A program made the translations under genes and the position numbers. DNA of 64,000 nucleotides from Staphylococcus sp. M0911. Its GTDB lineage: Bacteria > Bacillota > Bacilli > Staphylococcales > Staphylococcaceae. Under the pieces are notes generated by a model, which was not told the DNA's origin, made no database searches, and saw only the letters and a list, made by a program, of their open reading frames with translations. The number at the start of each line of letters is the position of its first letter. The first letter of the stretch is position 1. Below, one piece after another: positions 8,462 to 17,042 of this stretch. The stretch spans positions 496,001 to 560,000 of the forward strand of contig NZ_CP022881.1 in assembly GCF_003491325.1 (NCBI RefSeq). Reading direction: 5' to 3'.

Positions 8462-10621
8462 CTAATATTTTTCTGCAAATACAATTTCATTGTAATTGAT
8501 ATTTTCACGTAATTGACTTGCTACTTTAGGCGATAGTTGATTACGTTTAATTAAAGCATCTAAATATTCACGTTCAGCGTAAATGGCTTGAAGGTGGATA
8601 TTTTGCTGCGCTTCAGTTGTTAATTCTTTAGCATTTTGATTTGATTTATCTTTATTTCTATTACCTTTACGTCGGTTACGTAATGCACGAGATAAGTTGT
8701 GATATTGATCAATGACTAAACTTACTTCTAATACGTTTGAAGGATTCTGCTCTTTTTGCATACGTAAAATAATGTGGTGATTAACGATGCGTAAAATTTG
8801 TTGCACCTTTTTCAAATCATTTTGATAAACTTTTAACATTTCTGCACGGTCAAGTTGTGCTTCTTCAGTTTGGTTTGATTTGCTAGTTGATACATGATCT
8901 TTATAAGCATGTTCCTTTTTAAATCGATCATACTCTTGTTTGCGTAAATTCTTTCTTGCTTTGAAACGAAGGTAAAACATTCTAAAGAAGCGTGTAATTT
9001 TCTTTACAAATGAAGCTTCTTTATACGAATTAGTAAGTTCTTTAACATTTCTATAGTTATTCAACTCTTGCGAATTGATCTTACCTTTATTGATAAGTCT
9101 TTCTAATGTAGCTGTTTCTTCTTCTTCAGCAATTTCTGCTAAACGATGTAATTCTTTAGTATTTTGATTATCTGGCTCTGCATTAATTAAGAATGACATT
9201 TCCCCGTAATATTGTGTCAAAACAGGTCTATAATCAATGTCTTTATTCTTTTCAGATAGTTCTTTAAGACGAGTTATAACTGCTTGCATAATGAAAATTT
9301 TTGCTGATTGATAGGTCATACCTTCGTCATCTGTTGATTGTTCAGATTCAGTAATAAAAGGTAATACCACTTGTGCCAATATTAAACTGATGAGTACCAT
9401 CAATGAAGCTATAAATAATAAATCATTACGATACTCGAAGGTTTGGTGATTATTGATAATCGTTGGCAATGTTAAAGCCATTGATAAAGAAATCGTTCCG
9501 TGTATACCACACATAGTCATAATAAATGCATAACGTATACGACTTGGTGGCTGTTCTTCTGCAATATCCGTGTCTTCCAAATAACGTTGTAAGTGATTTG
9601 GATAATAGAAATCTTTGTATAATAAGAACACCCAGATAAATCGAACAACATAAATAGCTAATGCAATGAGTAAACTAATTAATATTAAGAATTTAATATT
9701 ATCCGGTTCCACTTTGATGATTTGGATGACCACTTCAGGAACGATGAACCCTAATACCACGAATACGAATCCGTTTAAGGCATAACTCAACGTATTCCAA
9801 ATTTGTGAGAAGCTCATTTGAAGTTCAGTCTGTGCACGAATGAGTCGGTCGCGCTCCCAACCATGAATAAGACCTGCAACAACTACTGCGATAATGCCAG
9901 ATGCATGGAATAACTCTGCAATAAAGTAAACAGCAAATGGAGTGAGTAATTGAATGAATGTTAAAGTATTATTGTCTTTCATACCTTTGTTAGCAGTCAG
10001 ATAAATACGTAATCTGACAACAACTGAGCCTACAATAATTCCGATTAAAATACCTATAATCGTAGATACGATAAATTGCTCTATCGCATTTACAGCTGAA
10101 AATGCACCTGTAACTAAAGCTGTAACGGCAATTTTAAATGAAATAATACCGGCAGCATCATTTAAAAGGGATTCACCTTCAAGAATGGACATGGATCCTT
10201 TAGGTAAAATCTTCCCTTTTGTGATTGCAGATACTGCAACAGCATCTGTTGGGCATAGAATTGCTGCAATAGCAAAGGCAGCTGGCATTGGTAAATCAGG
10301 CCAGATCCAGTGAATAAAGAAACCTACACCAATAACAGTAGTAAATACTAAAGCCATAGCCATTAGAATAATTGGTTTTTTATATTCAAGTAATTTGGTC
10401 CTTGAAACATGTGTACCTTCGACGAATAGTAAAGGTGCAATGACTGCCATCATGAAGACCTCAGAATCGAAATCAAAATGTATGGGAATCGGTAAGGTGA
10501 AGATAGCTACACCTAGCGCGATTTGTATAAAAGCTGTAGGGATTTTAGGGAATCGATTATGTATAATCGAACTAATCACTACTGCAATTATAAATATAAT
10601 AAAAGCTTCTAATAATTCCAT
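8462..10621 (-). CDS. CPA1-family Na+/H+ antiporter (NhaP-like)
   Basis: A 719-residue protein. About 12 membrane helices in residues 1-425 carry LCPTDAVAV and GESLLNDAAGI, the ion-site signatures of monovalent cation:proton antiporter-1 proteins. A long hydrophilic C-terminal tail (residues 430-719), rich in Lys/Glu/Gln and probably helical, is cytosolic and likely regulatory. It exchanges Na+ (or K+) for H+ in pH and salt homeostasis. AAGGAG sets the ATG. It is convergent with the kimA-like gene. Confidence 0.88.
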   Translation of the reverse strand: MELLEAFIIFIIAVVISSIIHNRFPKIPTAFIQIALGVAIFTLPIPIHFDFDSEVFMMAVIAPLLFVEGTHVSRTKLLEYKKPIILMAMALVFTTVIGVGFFIHWIWPDLPMPAAFAIAAILCPTDAVAVSAITKGKILPKGSMSILEGESLLNDAAGIISFKIAVTALVTGAFSAVNAIEQFIVSTIIGILIGIIVGSVVVRLRIYLTANKGMKDNNTLTFIQLLTPFAVYFIAELFHASGIIAVVVAGLIHGWERDRLIRAQTELQMSFSQIWNTLSYALNGFVFVVLGFIVPEVVIQIIKVEPDNIKFLILISLLIALAIYVVRFIWVFLLYKDFYYPNHLQRYLEDTDIAEEQPPSRIRYAFIMTMCGIHGTISLSMALTLPTIINNHQTFEYRNDLLFIASLMVLISLILAQVVLPFITESEQSTDDEGMTYQSAKIFIMQAVITRLKELSEKNKDIDYRPVLTQYYGEMSFLINAEPDNQNTKELHRLAEIAEEEETATLERLINKGKINSQELNNYRNVKELTNSYKEASFVKKITRFFRMFYLRFKARKNLRKQEYDRFKKEHAYKDHVSTSKSNQTEEAQLDRAEMLKVYQNDLKKVQQILRIVNHHIILRMQKEQNPSNVLEVSLVIDQYHNLSRALRNRRKGNRNKDKSNQNAKELTTEAQQNIHLQAIYAEREYLDALIKRNQLSPKVASQLRENINYNEIVFAEKY

Positions 10622-10694
10622 AGAAATCTCCTTGTGAGAATGATATATATTATTCTACCTTATATTTTCATATTTACAATTTAAACAAATTAGA

Positions 10695-10731
10695 CAAAAA
10701 AAGGTATAATCGACAAGTTCGATTATACCTT
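10695..10731 (-). terminator. Terminator of the amino-acid permease gene
   Basis: AAGGTATAATCGA / TCGATTATACCTT stem (about 12 bp). On the minus strand it is followed by an uninterrupted T-run (the A-run at 10695-10702). Confidence 0.8.
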
Positions 10732-10746
10732 ATAATAATATAATTA

Positions 10747-12150
10747 TTATGTGTTTTCTACGTGTTTTTGATCAGATAAACGTTGTTTATCAGCTAGGTC
10801 TTTAGCATTATTTTTATACTTTTTATAATAGAAGTATAAGAAGATGAACCAGAATGGTGAAATAAAGATAGCGGCTCTAGTATCATCACTAAAGAATAAT
10901 AATATGAATACAAATGCAAAGAATGCTAATACAACGTATGCTGTAGCTTGTCCTCCAATCAATTTAAACTTATTATCTTTATGTTCTTGAGGATTCTTTT
11001 TAACATAAATGATATAAGACACAATAATCATTGCCCATACAACTAAAAACAATACTGTAGATAGCGTAGTGACATATATAAATAATTGAATGGCATCCGG
11101 AAAGATAAAGTTAAGTAATGCTGCAACTAATAAAGTAAATGATGACACGAACATTGATAAGTAAGGGACACCATTTGAATTAGTTTTACTTAACACTTTT
11201 GGCCCTAGACCTTGTTTAGATAAGCCGAATAAAATACGACTGTTTGAATAAATCCCACTATTTGTCGCAGAAGCAGCAGCTGTTAATACCACGAAGTTAA
11301 CGATACCAGCGGCAAATGGGATACCAATCAATGTAAACAACTTCACGAATGGACTGCTATCAGGATCTATACCGTTCCATGGAATGACAGACATGATAAC
11401 GAGTAGCCCACCAATATAGAATAATAAAATACGAATAGGCACATTATTAATTGCTTTAGGAATCGTTTTCTGAGGATCTTTTGTTTCCCCAGCCGTAACC
11501 CCGATTAATTCTATACCTATAAATGAGTACACAGCAATTTGGAATGACATTAAGAATCCAAATGCACCATGTGGGAACATACCGCCATGTTTAACGAGGT
11601 TAGTAAATGATGCATGCCCGTAATGTGTTTTAAAAGAAAAGAATATCAATACTAACCCTACAATAACCATCGCAACAATTGTGACTACTTTAATAATTGA
11701 GAACCAAAACTCTAACTCTCCAAATAGTCTTGCACCTAGTAAGTTAAACGAAATTAAAATTAATACAATGAATAACACTGTTAACCAGTGTGGGACTTGT
11801 GGATACCAAAAGGCGAAATATTGTCCCATTGCTGTTAAGTCCGACATACTTGAAACAATCCAACAAATCCAATATGTCCAACCTATCACGAAACCGCCAA
11901 AAGGTCCGATGTATTCATTGGCTATATCAACAAATGAATTGAATTTCGTATTACTTAATAATAATTCCCCTAAAGCACGCATAAAAGCAAAAAGTATCAT
12001 TCCGATAATCATATATGTGAATAACAGTGAAGGTCCTGTAAGTGAAATCGTCTGTCCAGAACCTAAGAATAGCCCCGTACCAATTGCACCCCCAATTGCA
12101 ATTAATTGGATATGTCTGTTATTCAACTCTCTATGTAGTTGTCTTGCCAT
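10747..12150 (-). CDS. aapA: AapA/CycA-type amino-acid permease (D-serine/D-alanine/glycine)
   Basis: A 467-residue APC-superfamily amino-acid transporter with 12 predicted helices. The N-terminal RHIQLIAIGGAIGTGLFLGSG loop is the substrate-binding helix-1 signature. The stretch GGFVIGWTYWICWIVSSMSDLTAMGQY matches the CycA/AapA group, which imports D-alanine, D-serine and glycine with protons. AGGAGGA precedes the ATG. A catabolite-repression (cre) site overlaps its start region, which suggests glucose repression. It is monocistronic. Exact substrate specificity cannot be read from sequence. Confidence 0.85.
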   Translation of the reverse strand: MARQLHRELNNRHIQLIAIGGAIGTGLFLGSGQTISLTGPSLLFTYMIIGMILFAFMRALGELLLSNTKFNSFVDIANEYIGPFGGFVIGWTYWICWIVSSMSDLTAMGQYFAFWYPQVPHWLTVLFIVLILISFNLLGARLFGELEFWFSIIKVVTIVAMVIVGLVLIFFSFKTHYGHASFTNLVKHGGMFPHGAFGFLMSFQIAVYSFIGIELIGVTAGETKDPQKTIPKAINNVPIRILLFYIGGLLVIMSVIPWNGIDPDSSPFVKLFTLIGIPFAAGIVNFVVLTAAASATNSGIYSNSRILFGLSKQGLGPKVLSKTNSNGVPYLSMFVSSFTLLVAALLNFIFPDAIQLFIYVTTLSTVLFLVVWAMIIVSYIIYVKKNPQEHKDNKFKLIGGQATAYVVLAFFAFVFILLFFSDDTRAAIFISPFWFIFLYFYYKKYKNNAKDLADKQRLSDQKHVENT

Positions 12151-12188
12151 AATGTTCCTCCTCAGGAAAGCAAAATAAACATTTTTTG

Positions 12189-12239
12189 TGAAAGCGTTTT
12201 CTTTTTATTAATACTATAGAAATAGTTGTAATAAAGCAA
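12189..12239 (-). promoter_or_regulatory. aapA promoter with CcpA cre site
   Basis: On the minus strand, -35 TTGCTT (12239-12234), a 17-bp spacer and -10 TAGTAT (12216-12211) are followed by TGAAAGCGTTTTCT at 12189-12202. This is a good match to the cre consensus and sits just downstream of the -10, where CcpA would block transcription. A 12/15 match to the CodY box lies just upstream of the -35 (12242-12256). Confidence 0.65.
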
Positions 12240-12411
12240 TTAATTTTCAAAATATAAGTAAATACATTTATTAGGCTTTGTATGATAAATATTACTTATG
12301 ACTTTTTTGAATAATCACATAATTCTGTTAAATAGGGGTACTTTCAATAGTAATTAATTTCGAAAACATAACTATTATAAAGATAAAAGAATAATTTTTG
12401 AAATGATATGG

Positions 12412-12426
12412 TGATAATGATTATCA
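12412..12426. promoter_or_regulatory. Fur box
   Basis: TGATAATGATTATCA is a perfect 7-1-7 Fur inverted repeat, 80 bases upstream of the metallophosphoesterase start. A candidate promoter (TTGAAT at 12438, TAATAA at 12459) lies just downstream but is weak. The rest of the 338-base gap between the two genes holds only AT-rich promoter DNA. Confidence 0.65.
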
Positions 12427-12505
12427 ATCATAATTTTTTGAATTGAAAAAGAGATGTGTAATAATGATTAGCAATGATAAATGATACGTGAAGAAGGAAT
12501 GTAAA

Positions 12506-13315
12506 ATGAAAATAGGGGCGATTTCTGATTTACATATCGATCGACATCCCAAATTAAATGCACAACATTATTTGGATACTTTAGTTGATGTGGTAATCAA
12601 AAGAGAGATAGAATTACTCGTCATTGCGGGTGACATTTCAAATGATTATCGACAAGTGATTCAATTTATCAATGACTTAAAAGAAATGTTAAATATACCT
12701 ATATTATTTGTACCTGGGAATCATGATTTATGGTCTGATGGTACAGATAAAAGTTCACAAGAAATTTTCGACATTTATACACAACAAGATGCATGTTTGA
12801 TTAAACAACCTTATATTATTGACGATGAATGGGCTATTGTGGGGCACACAGGATGGTATGATTACGCCTTTGCTAATGGCAAATTTTCATTAGAAAAATT
12901 AGAACGAGGTAAACATTATGGTGCAACATGGCAAGATAAAGTGAGAATGGATTGTGATATGACAGATAAGGCACTATCGTTACAAGCGGCGCAACAAGTG
13001 GAAGCGGATATAGAACGAGTTGGAACACGCAAGATGATTTTAGTCACACATATTGTTACGCATCCAGCTTTCGTAGTGCCAACACCACATCGTATTTTTG
13101 ATTTCTTTAATGCTTATATTGGAACCAAAGATTTCAATTATATATATGATAGCTATAACATTCAATACAGTATTATGGGTCACGTTCATTTCAGAAAAAC
13201 TTTGACGGAGAAAAGTGTACACTATCTATGCCCATGTCTAGGATATCAAAGACAATGGCGTACAGATAATATTTCTCAGGAAATAAACCATGCACTTATG
13301 GACTTTACAATTTAA
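12506..13315 (+). CDS. Metallophosphoesterase
   Basis: A 269-residue calcineurin-like phosphoesterase with all five metal-binding blocks: SDLHID (D-x-H), AGDISND (GD), GNHD, THIVTHPAF and GHVH. The protein would bind two divalent metals and hydrolyse a phosphomono- or diester. The substrate is unknown. The ATG at 12506 is chosen over an upstream in-frame start because AAGAAGGA lies 7 bases before it. The upstream Fur box suggests iron-responsive expression, which is inference. It ends in a bidirectional terminator. Confidence 0.85.
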   Translation: MKIGAISDLHIDRHPKLNAQHYLDTLVDVVIKREIELLVIAGDISNDYRQVIQFINDLKEMLNIPILFVPGNHDLWSDGTDKSSQEIFDIYTQQDACLIKQPYIIDDEWAIVGHTGWYDYAFANGKFSLEKLERGKHYGATWQDKVRMDCDMTDKALSLQAAQQVEADIERVGTRKMILVTHIVTHPAFVVPTPHRIFDFFNAYIGTKDFNYIYDSYNIQYSIMGHVHFRKTLTEKSVHYLCPCLGYQRQWRTDNISQEINHALMDFTI

Positions 13316-13318
13316 AAA

Positions 13319-13353
13319 TCGCTAACACTCATAATAATAGCGAGTGTTAGCGA
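13319..13353. terminator. Bidirectional terminator
   Basis: ATCGCTAACACTC / GAGTGTTAGCGAT stem (13 bp) with an A-run before and a T-run after. It separates the phosphoesterase and peptidase genes. Confidence 0.87.
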
Positions 13354-13370
13354 TAATTTTTTGATATCAG

Positions 13371-13985
13371 TTATTCAGGATTAACGTATAAACACATACG
13401 ACCTGGGGCATTAAAACTGCGTTCCATTTTAGATTTCTTAATTTTGATGACTTGCTTTTGGTTGGGGAAGATAGCTGGAAAAATAATACCTTTTTTTATA
13501 TGGCTCCATAATGGATCTATATAGTAATAGTGCTTGTTATCATAGCCAATAAGTAGTGTGACATGTATATTCGAAACCAAACGGATTTTACGACCATCAA
13601 ATTTAAAGCTTCGACGCATTGGTCGAGCACCTAAGCTCGTATGGTAAATAACAATAGGTTGTTGTTGATCAATGATATTTTCTAACTCAGCTAAACTTGT
13701 ACCTGTGCCGTCTACGATGCGTGAGTTATATTTTTGTAAAAATGGGACATAGGCTTCTGGAAATATAGTTTGGTGATAGCCAAACTTAACTAGTAAATGG
13801 TGACCGACATAACCTTTATATGGATTATTCGGGTGCGTGGGCCAATGTTTCATAATATCTGTAGCCTTAACAGGTTGTTGATTATAGTGAAACATCATTG
13901 ATGCTGATACGCCTTCACATCCCATAACCATTGGTATTGGAAATAACTGACTCATCGGTTTGACAGGTAAAATAGTTTTGTTCAT
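13371..13985 (-). CDS. C39-like papain-fold cysteine peptidase domain protein
   Basis: A 204-residue protein of the peptidase C39-like (C39_2) family. Cys23 lies in MGCEGVSASMM at the start of a helix, a histidine in NIHVTLLIGYD (about residue 140), and an acidic residue in YYYIDPLW, giving the expected Cys-His-Asp order. There is no signal peptide or membrane segment, so it appears cytosolic unless exported non-classically. AAGGAG precedes the ATG. The target is unknown. Confidence 0.75.
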   Translation of the reverse strand: MNKTILPVKPMSQLFPIPMVMGCEGVSASMMFHYNQQPVKATDIMKHWPTHPNNPYKGYVGHHLLVKFGYHQTIFPEAYVPFLQKYNSRIVDGTGTSLAELENIIDQQQPIVIYHTSLGARPMRRSFKFDGRKIRLVSNIHVTLLIGYDNKHYYYIDPLWSHIKKGIIFPAIFPNQKQVIKIKKSKMERSFNAPGRMCLYVNPE

Positions 13986-14150
13986 CGTTAATCTCCTTCA
14001 GCTTAAATACACTTTGAATAATATTCAATATTATATACTGTGCACCATATTTTGGATAATAATATGTTTAGAAATAATCATTTTAATGTTATTCAATCTC
14101 AAGATAGGTTATAAATAAATGGGAGTAGAAATATTTAAGGGGAGTCAAAG

Positions 14151-14630
14151 ATGGATTATCAAATTAAAAATATGAAAGCGACACATATTATTGGTGTGAC
14201 ACGTCAGTTTAAAAGCGGTGGTCATGCTCAAAGTAATATTCCTGATTTTTGGGAAGATGTGACGTCTATGGGATTAGACCGTAGACTTGCAGAAAAAAGT
14301 GACCTGGCACTTAATGGATTGCTTGGCCTCTGTTTACCACAGCAAGATGGCAAAATGAATTATATGATTGGGGTGTCTTGTGAGACTAATCCAAACGACG
14401 GTTTAGAAACGTATCAACTAGAGGATAATGATTATCTTGTGGTCAATGCGAAAGGGAAAGTACCTCAATCCATTAGACAAGCGATGCGTCAAATTCATCA
14501 GGAATTGATTCCAACTGAGAATATTCAGTTAAAGCGTGCACCGTTTTTCGAATTGTATCCTGAAGGCGATACGCAAGACGACAATTATATTACTGAAATT
14601 TGGTTACCCATAGAACAAAATAAATCATAA
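14151..14630 (+). CDS. GyrI-like / effector-binding domain protein
   Basis: A 159-residue stand-alone effector-binding domain of the GyrI/Rob C-terminal (SHV-fold) type. It has repeated strand-helix-strand halves and the terminal TEIWLPIEQ strand typical of this family, with LGLCLPQQDGKMNYMIGVSC in the middle. There is no DNA-binding helix. Such proteins bind hydrophobic or cationic small molecules. TAAGGGGAG sets the start. It converges on the drug pump gene. Confidence 0.75.
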   Translation: MDYQIKNMKATHIIGVTRQFKSGGHAQSNIPDFWEDVTSMGLDRRLAEKSDLALNGLLGLCLPQQDGKMNYMIGVSCETNPNDGLETYQLEDNDYLVVNAKGKVPQSIRQAMRQIHQELIPTENIQLKRAPFFELYPEGDTQDDNYITEIWLPIEQNKS

Positions 14631-14692
14631 AAAAGCGCAAGTGTTAGATGCTTTCAGACTGAATAGCCTGTCATCATCTCACTTGCGTTTTA
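14631..14692. terminator. Bidirectional terminator
   Basis: AAAAGCGCAAGTG / CACTTGCGTTTT stem with a long internal loop, between the GyrI-like gene and the MFS gene. Confidence 0.75.
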
Positions 14693-14696
14693 TATG

Positions 14697-15902
14697 TTAT
14701 GAACGATATTTAGTTGGATTAAGTTTGAAATAAATGACTTGTAATATGACTAATAGTATGGCCGTTATTGAAATGATAACTAGGTATGGTGAAGCGTCAA
14801 ATTGTCCTTTAAGACCAACTAATGGTGAAATCACACCGCCTAAAATAAATTGGAATAAGCCCAATAAACTTGAAGCATTGCCACTACCACCAGTTCGTTC
14901 TTCCATAGCGAGTGCAAAGCCTAACGGTCCGATAGACGTAACCGGGCTTATATTTAAGAAGAAGGCGATGATTAACATCCAAATAGGCCAATGCATTGTT
15001 AACGTTAAAATAATCAATAGTACTCCAATAATTTGAATAAGTGTTAAATAGATTAATAATGTATATCTACTCAATTTTTCCACTAATAATGCTACGATTT
15101 GGCTTACTAAAATTAAGCCGATTCCATTGACTGCTAAAATTACACTAAATTGCTGTGGTGATAAGCTATAAATTTTTTGTGTTATAAAAGGTGACGCAGC
15201 TGAATAACTAAATAGCATGACATAAGTTAAACCTTGTAACAACATTGGAATCACAAATGACGGTTTCTTCAACAACTGACCAAAATCTTTAAATATACGT
15301 CCATAGTTTAATGTTGTTCGATCGGCGTGATTTGTTGATGGCATTTTCATCAATACACCGATAATGACGATGATTGTAATTATTGTCAAAATGACAAAGA
15401 TGCTTCTCCAAGTAGATATGGTTAAAGCAAATCCACCGAGTAATGGCGCTATAATCGTAATGATTCCATTGACTACCATTAGAGAAGTTAAAAACTTAGC
15501 CATTTCGTCACCGCTAAATTTATCACCAATAGATGCTTTCGCGATAACAATTGACCCACCTGCAGTTAAACCTTGAATCAATCTTAAAAATAGAAAGAAG
15601 TATAAATCCGTCGTAAATACTGCAATCAAGGATGCAAGCATGTATATCACTAGAATCGTTAAAGCAATTTTTTTTCGACCAAATGCATCAGATAAAGGAC
15701 CAAAGAAAAATTGTCCAAGTGCTAAGCCAATCATTGCAAAAGAAATAGTTAATTGAATTTCAGATGTAGTTGAACTAAATGCATGTTGCACATCCGGTAA
15801 CGATGGTGAATACATATCAATCGATAAAGGACCAAAAGTGGTCATTACACCGAAAATGATAATTAATATGAAAGGGAAGTGCTTGGCACTTGTATTTTGC
15901 AT
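14697..15902 (-). CDS. Bcr/CflA family multidrug efflux MFS transporter
   Basis: A 401-residue, 12-TMS major facilitator. GPLSIDMYSPSLPDVQHAF in helix 1 and GPLSDAFGRKKI (the motif-A loop) are characteristic of the Bcr/CflA drug:H+ antiporters (DHA1). The ATG at 15902 is preferred over an in-frame start 33 bases upstream because AAAGGAG lies at proper distance. It is divergent from padR, and the large palindrome between them could also affect this gene. Confidence 0.88.
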   Translation of the reverse strand: MQNTSAKHFPFILIIIFGVMTTFGPLSIDMYSPSLPDVQHAFSSTTSEIQLTISFAMIGLALGQFFFGPLSDAFGRKKIALTILVIYMLASLIAVFTTDLYFFLFLRLIQGLTAGGSIVIAKASIGDKFSGDEMAKFLTSLMVVNGIITIIAPLLGGFALTISTWRSIFVILTIITIIVIIGVLMKMPSTNHADRTTLNYGRIFKDFGQLLKKPSFVIPMLLQGLTYVMLFSYSAASPFITQKIYSLSPQQFSVILAVNGIGLILVSQIVALLVEKLSRYTLLIYLTLIQIIGVLLIILTLTMHWPIWMLIIAFFLNISPVTSIGPLGFALAMEERTGGSGNASSLLGLFQFILGGVISPLVGLKGQFDASPYLVIISITAILLVILQVIYFKLNPTKYRS

Positions 15903-15987
15903 AATCATTCTCCTTTTAAAGAAGTTATAGAACAAATTATATATGTTTTGACCATATTTGTATGTAGTAATTTAAATTTTTATGTAT

Positions 15988-16046
15988 TTGACAATTATAC
16001 AGTTTCACTATATAGTTTAACTGTACAGTTGAACTATATAGTGAAA
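15988..16046 (+). promoter_or_regulatory. padR promoter overlapped by a 44-bp palindromic operator
   Basis: TTGACA (15988-15993), a 17-bp spacer and TATAGT (16011-16016) form a near-consensus promoter for padR. A 44-bp near-perfect palindrome spans 16003-16046, centred on CTGTACAG, with arms TTTCACTATATAGTT / AACTATATAGTGAAA and one mismatched pair. It covers the -10 and the probable transcription start, and fits a PadR autoregulatory operator. Confidence 0.75.
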
Positions 16047-16061
16047 GTTAGGTAGATTAAT

Positions 16062-16391
16062 ATGAAAAGATACAAACTGTTACCTTTATCAGAAACGATG
16101 CATTATATTTTATTAGCATTAGTCAAACCAGCACATGGTTATAAAATTATGCAACAAGTTAACGAAATGAGTAATGGAGATGTGAATATTGCAGCTGGTA
16201 CCCTTTATGGTGCACTAGAAAATCTGCAAAAGAATGGATATATATGTATGATTAGTGAGTCAAAAGCACGTAGAAAGGTTTATCAAATAACTGAGCTTGG
16301 CACAGAAATTTTAGAAATTGAAAATGATAGGTTACGTAGAATGGTGAATATTTATGAATCAGGAAGTGATCAAATTGACAAAAATGACTAA
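16062..16391 (+). CDS. PadR family transcriptional repressor
   Basis: A 109-residue regulator with the PadR winged helix: LLALVKPAHGYKIMQQV, then LYGALENLQKNGYI as the recognition helix plus wing, and SKARRKVYQITELGTEIL. A short C-terminal dimerisation helix follows. PadR proteins repress pumps or membrane proteins and often their own operon. The palindrome over its promoter fits autorepression. The downstream DUF2812 gene starts inside its 3' end, so the two are translationally coupled. The ligand is unknown. Confidence 0.88.
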   Translation: MKRYKLLPLSETMHYILLALVKPAHGYKIMQQVNEMSNGDVNIAAGTLYGALENLQKNGYICMISESKARRKVYQITELGTEILEIENDRLRRMVNIYESGSDQIDKND

Positions 16392-16971
16392 ATTCAGAAT
16401 GTTTTTAAACCCAATTAAAGAAGAAAGATGGATTAATAATATTCTTGATGAAGGCTATAAACTAGTTAGTTTTTCAACTTTTGGATTTTATAAATTTATA
16501 GAGACTGATGAAAATTACGTAGTCAGGGTAGATTATCGTTCTTTAAAAAAGCGAGATTTTTATGATTATGTCACTTTACATGAGGAATGTGGATGGGATC
16601 ATATTTCTGGTAGACCACATGGTGTTAACAATCAGTACTGGGAAAAGAAAAAGGATGGTAATGATGAATTATTTTCGGATAATGAGTCTCGATTGGCGTA
16701 TTATCAGAGGATAGTTAATCTAATAACTTCTGTATGTATCATTTATTTAGCTACTTACTTATCTAACATTTTTCAATATCAAAATGCTTTCCAATTATTT
16801 TTAACTCCAGGTTTATGGGATATGCCTAAAGATTTAATGTGGAAAGCTATATTATTTGAATTACCATTTGCATTAATGAGATTGTCATTTCATTTAATAT
16901 TTATTTCACTAATAGCGATAGTGATAGTAATACAATTTAAAATTAATAAGCTGAAACAGAACAATCTTTAA
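16375..16971 (+). CDS. DUF2812 domain membrane protein
   Basis: A 198-residue protein. The N-terminal hydrophilic DUF2812 domain (about residues 1-100) has FKFIETDENYVVRVDYRS and the HEECGWDHIS motif. Two or three hydrophobic helices follow (about residues 115-135, 160-190). TTG at 16375 is the likely start because AGGAAG lies 8 bases before it. It overlaps the end of padR by 17 bases. PadR-DUF2812 pairs recur in Firmicutes, and the DUF2812 protein is the usual partner of such regulators. Its function is unknown. Confidence 0.8.
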   Translation: MTKMTKFRMFLNPIKEERWINNILDEGYKLVSFSTFGFYKFIETDENYVVRVDYRSLKKRDFYDYVTLHEECGWDHISGRPHGVNNQYWEKKKDGNDELFSDNESRLAYYQRIVNLITSVCIIYLATYLSNIFQYQNAFQLFLTPGLWDMPKDLMWKAILFELPFALMRLSFHLIFISLIAIVIVIQFKINKLKQNNL

Positions 16972-16985
16972 AATTTAATGTTAAA

Positions 16986-17031
16986 AACAGGCTTACATGT
17001 ATTTCTAAATGGAAGTACATGTAAGCCTGTT
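16986..17031. terminator. Terminator after padR operon (bidirectional)
   Basis: AACAGGCTTACATGTA / TACATGTAAGCCTGTT perfect 16-bp stem with a 14-nt loop. Confidence 0.8.
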
Positions 17032-17042
17032 ATGGTTGTTGA

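Noticed and set aside
11681..12178. 165-residue frame on the plus strand
   Set aside because: Exactly antisense to aapA, no ribosome site, proline/asparagine-rich composition of a codon shadow.
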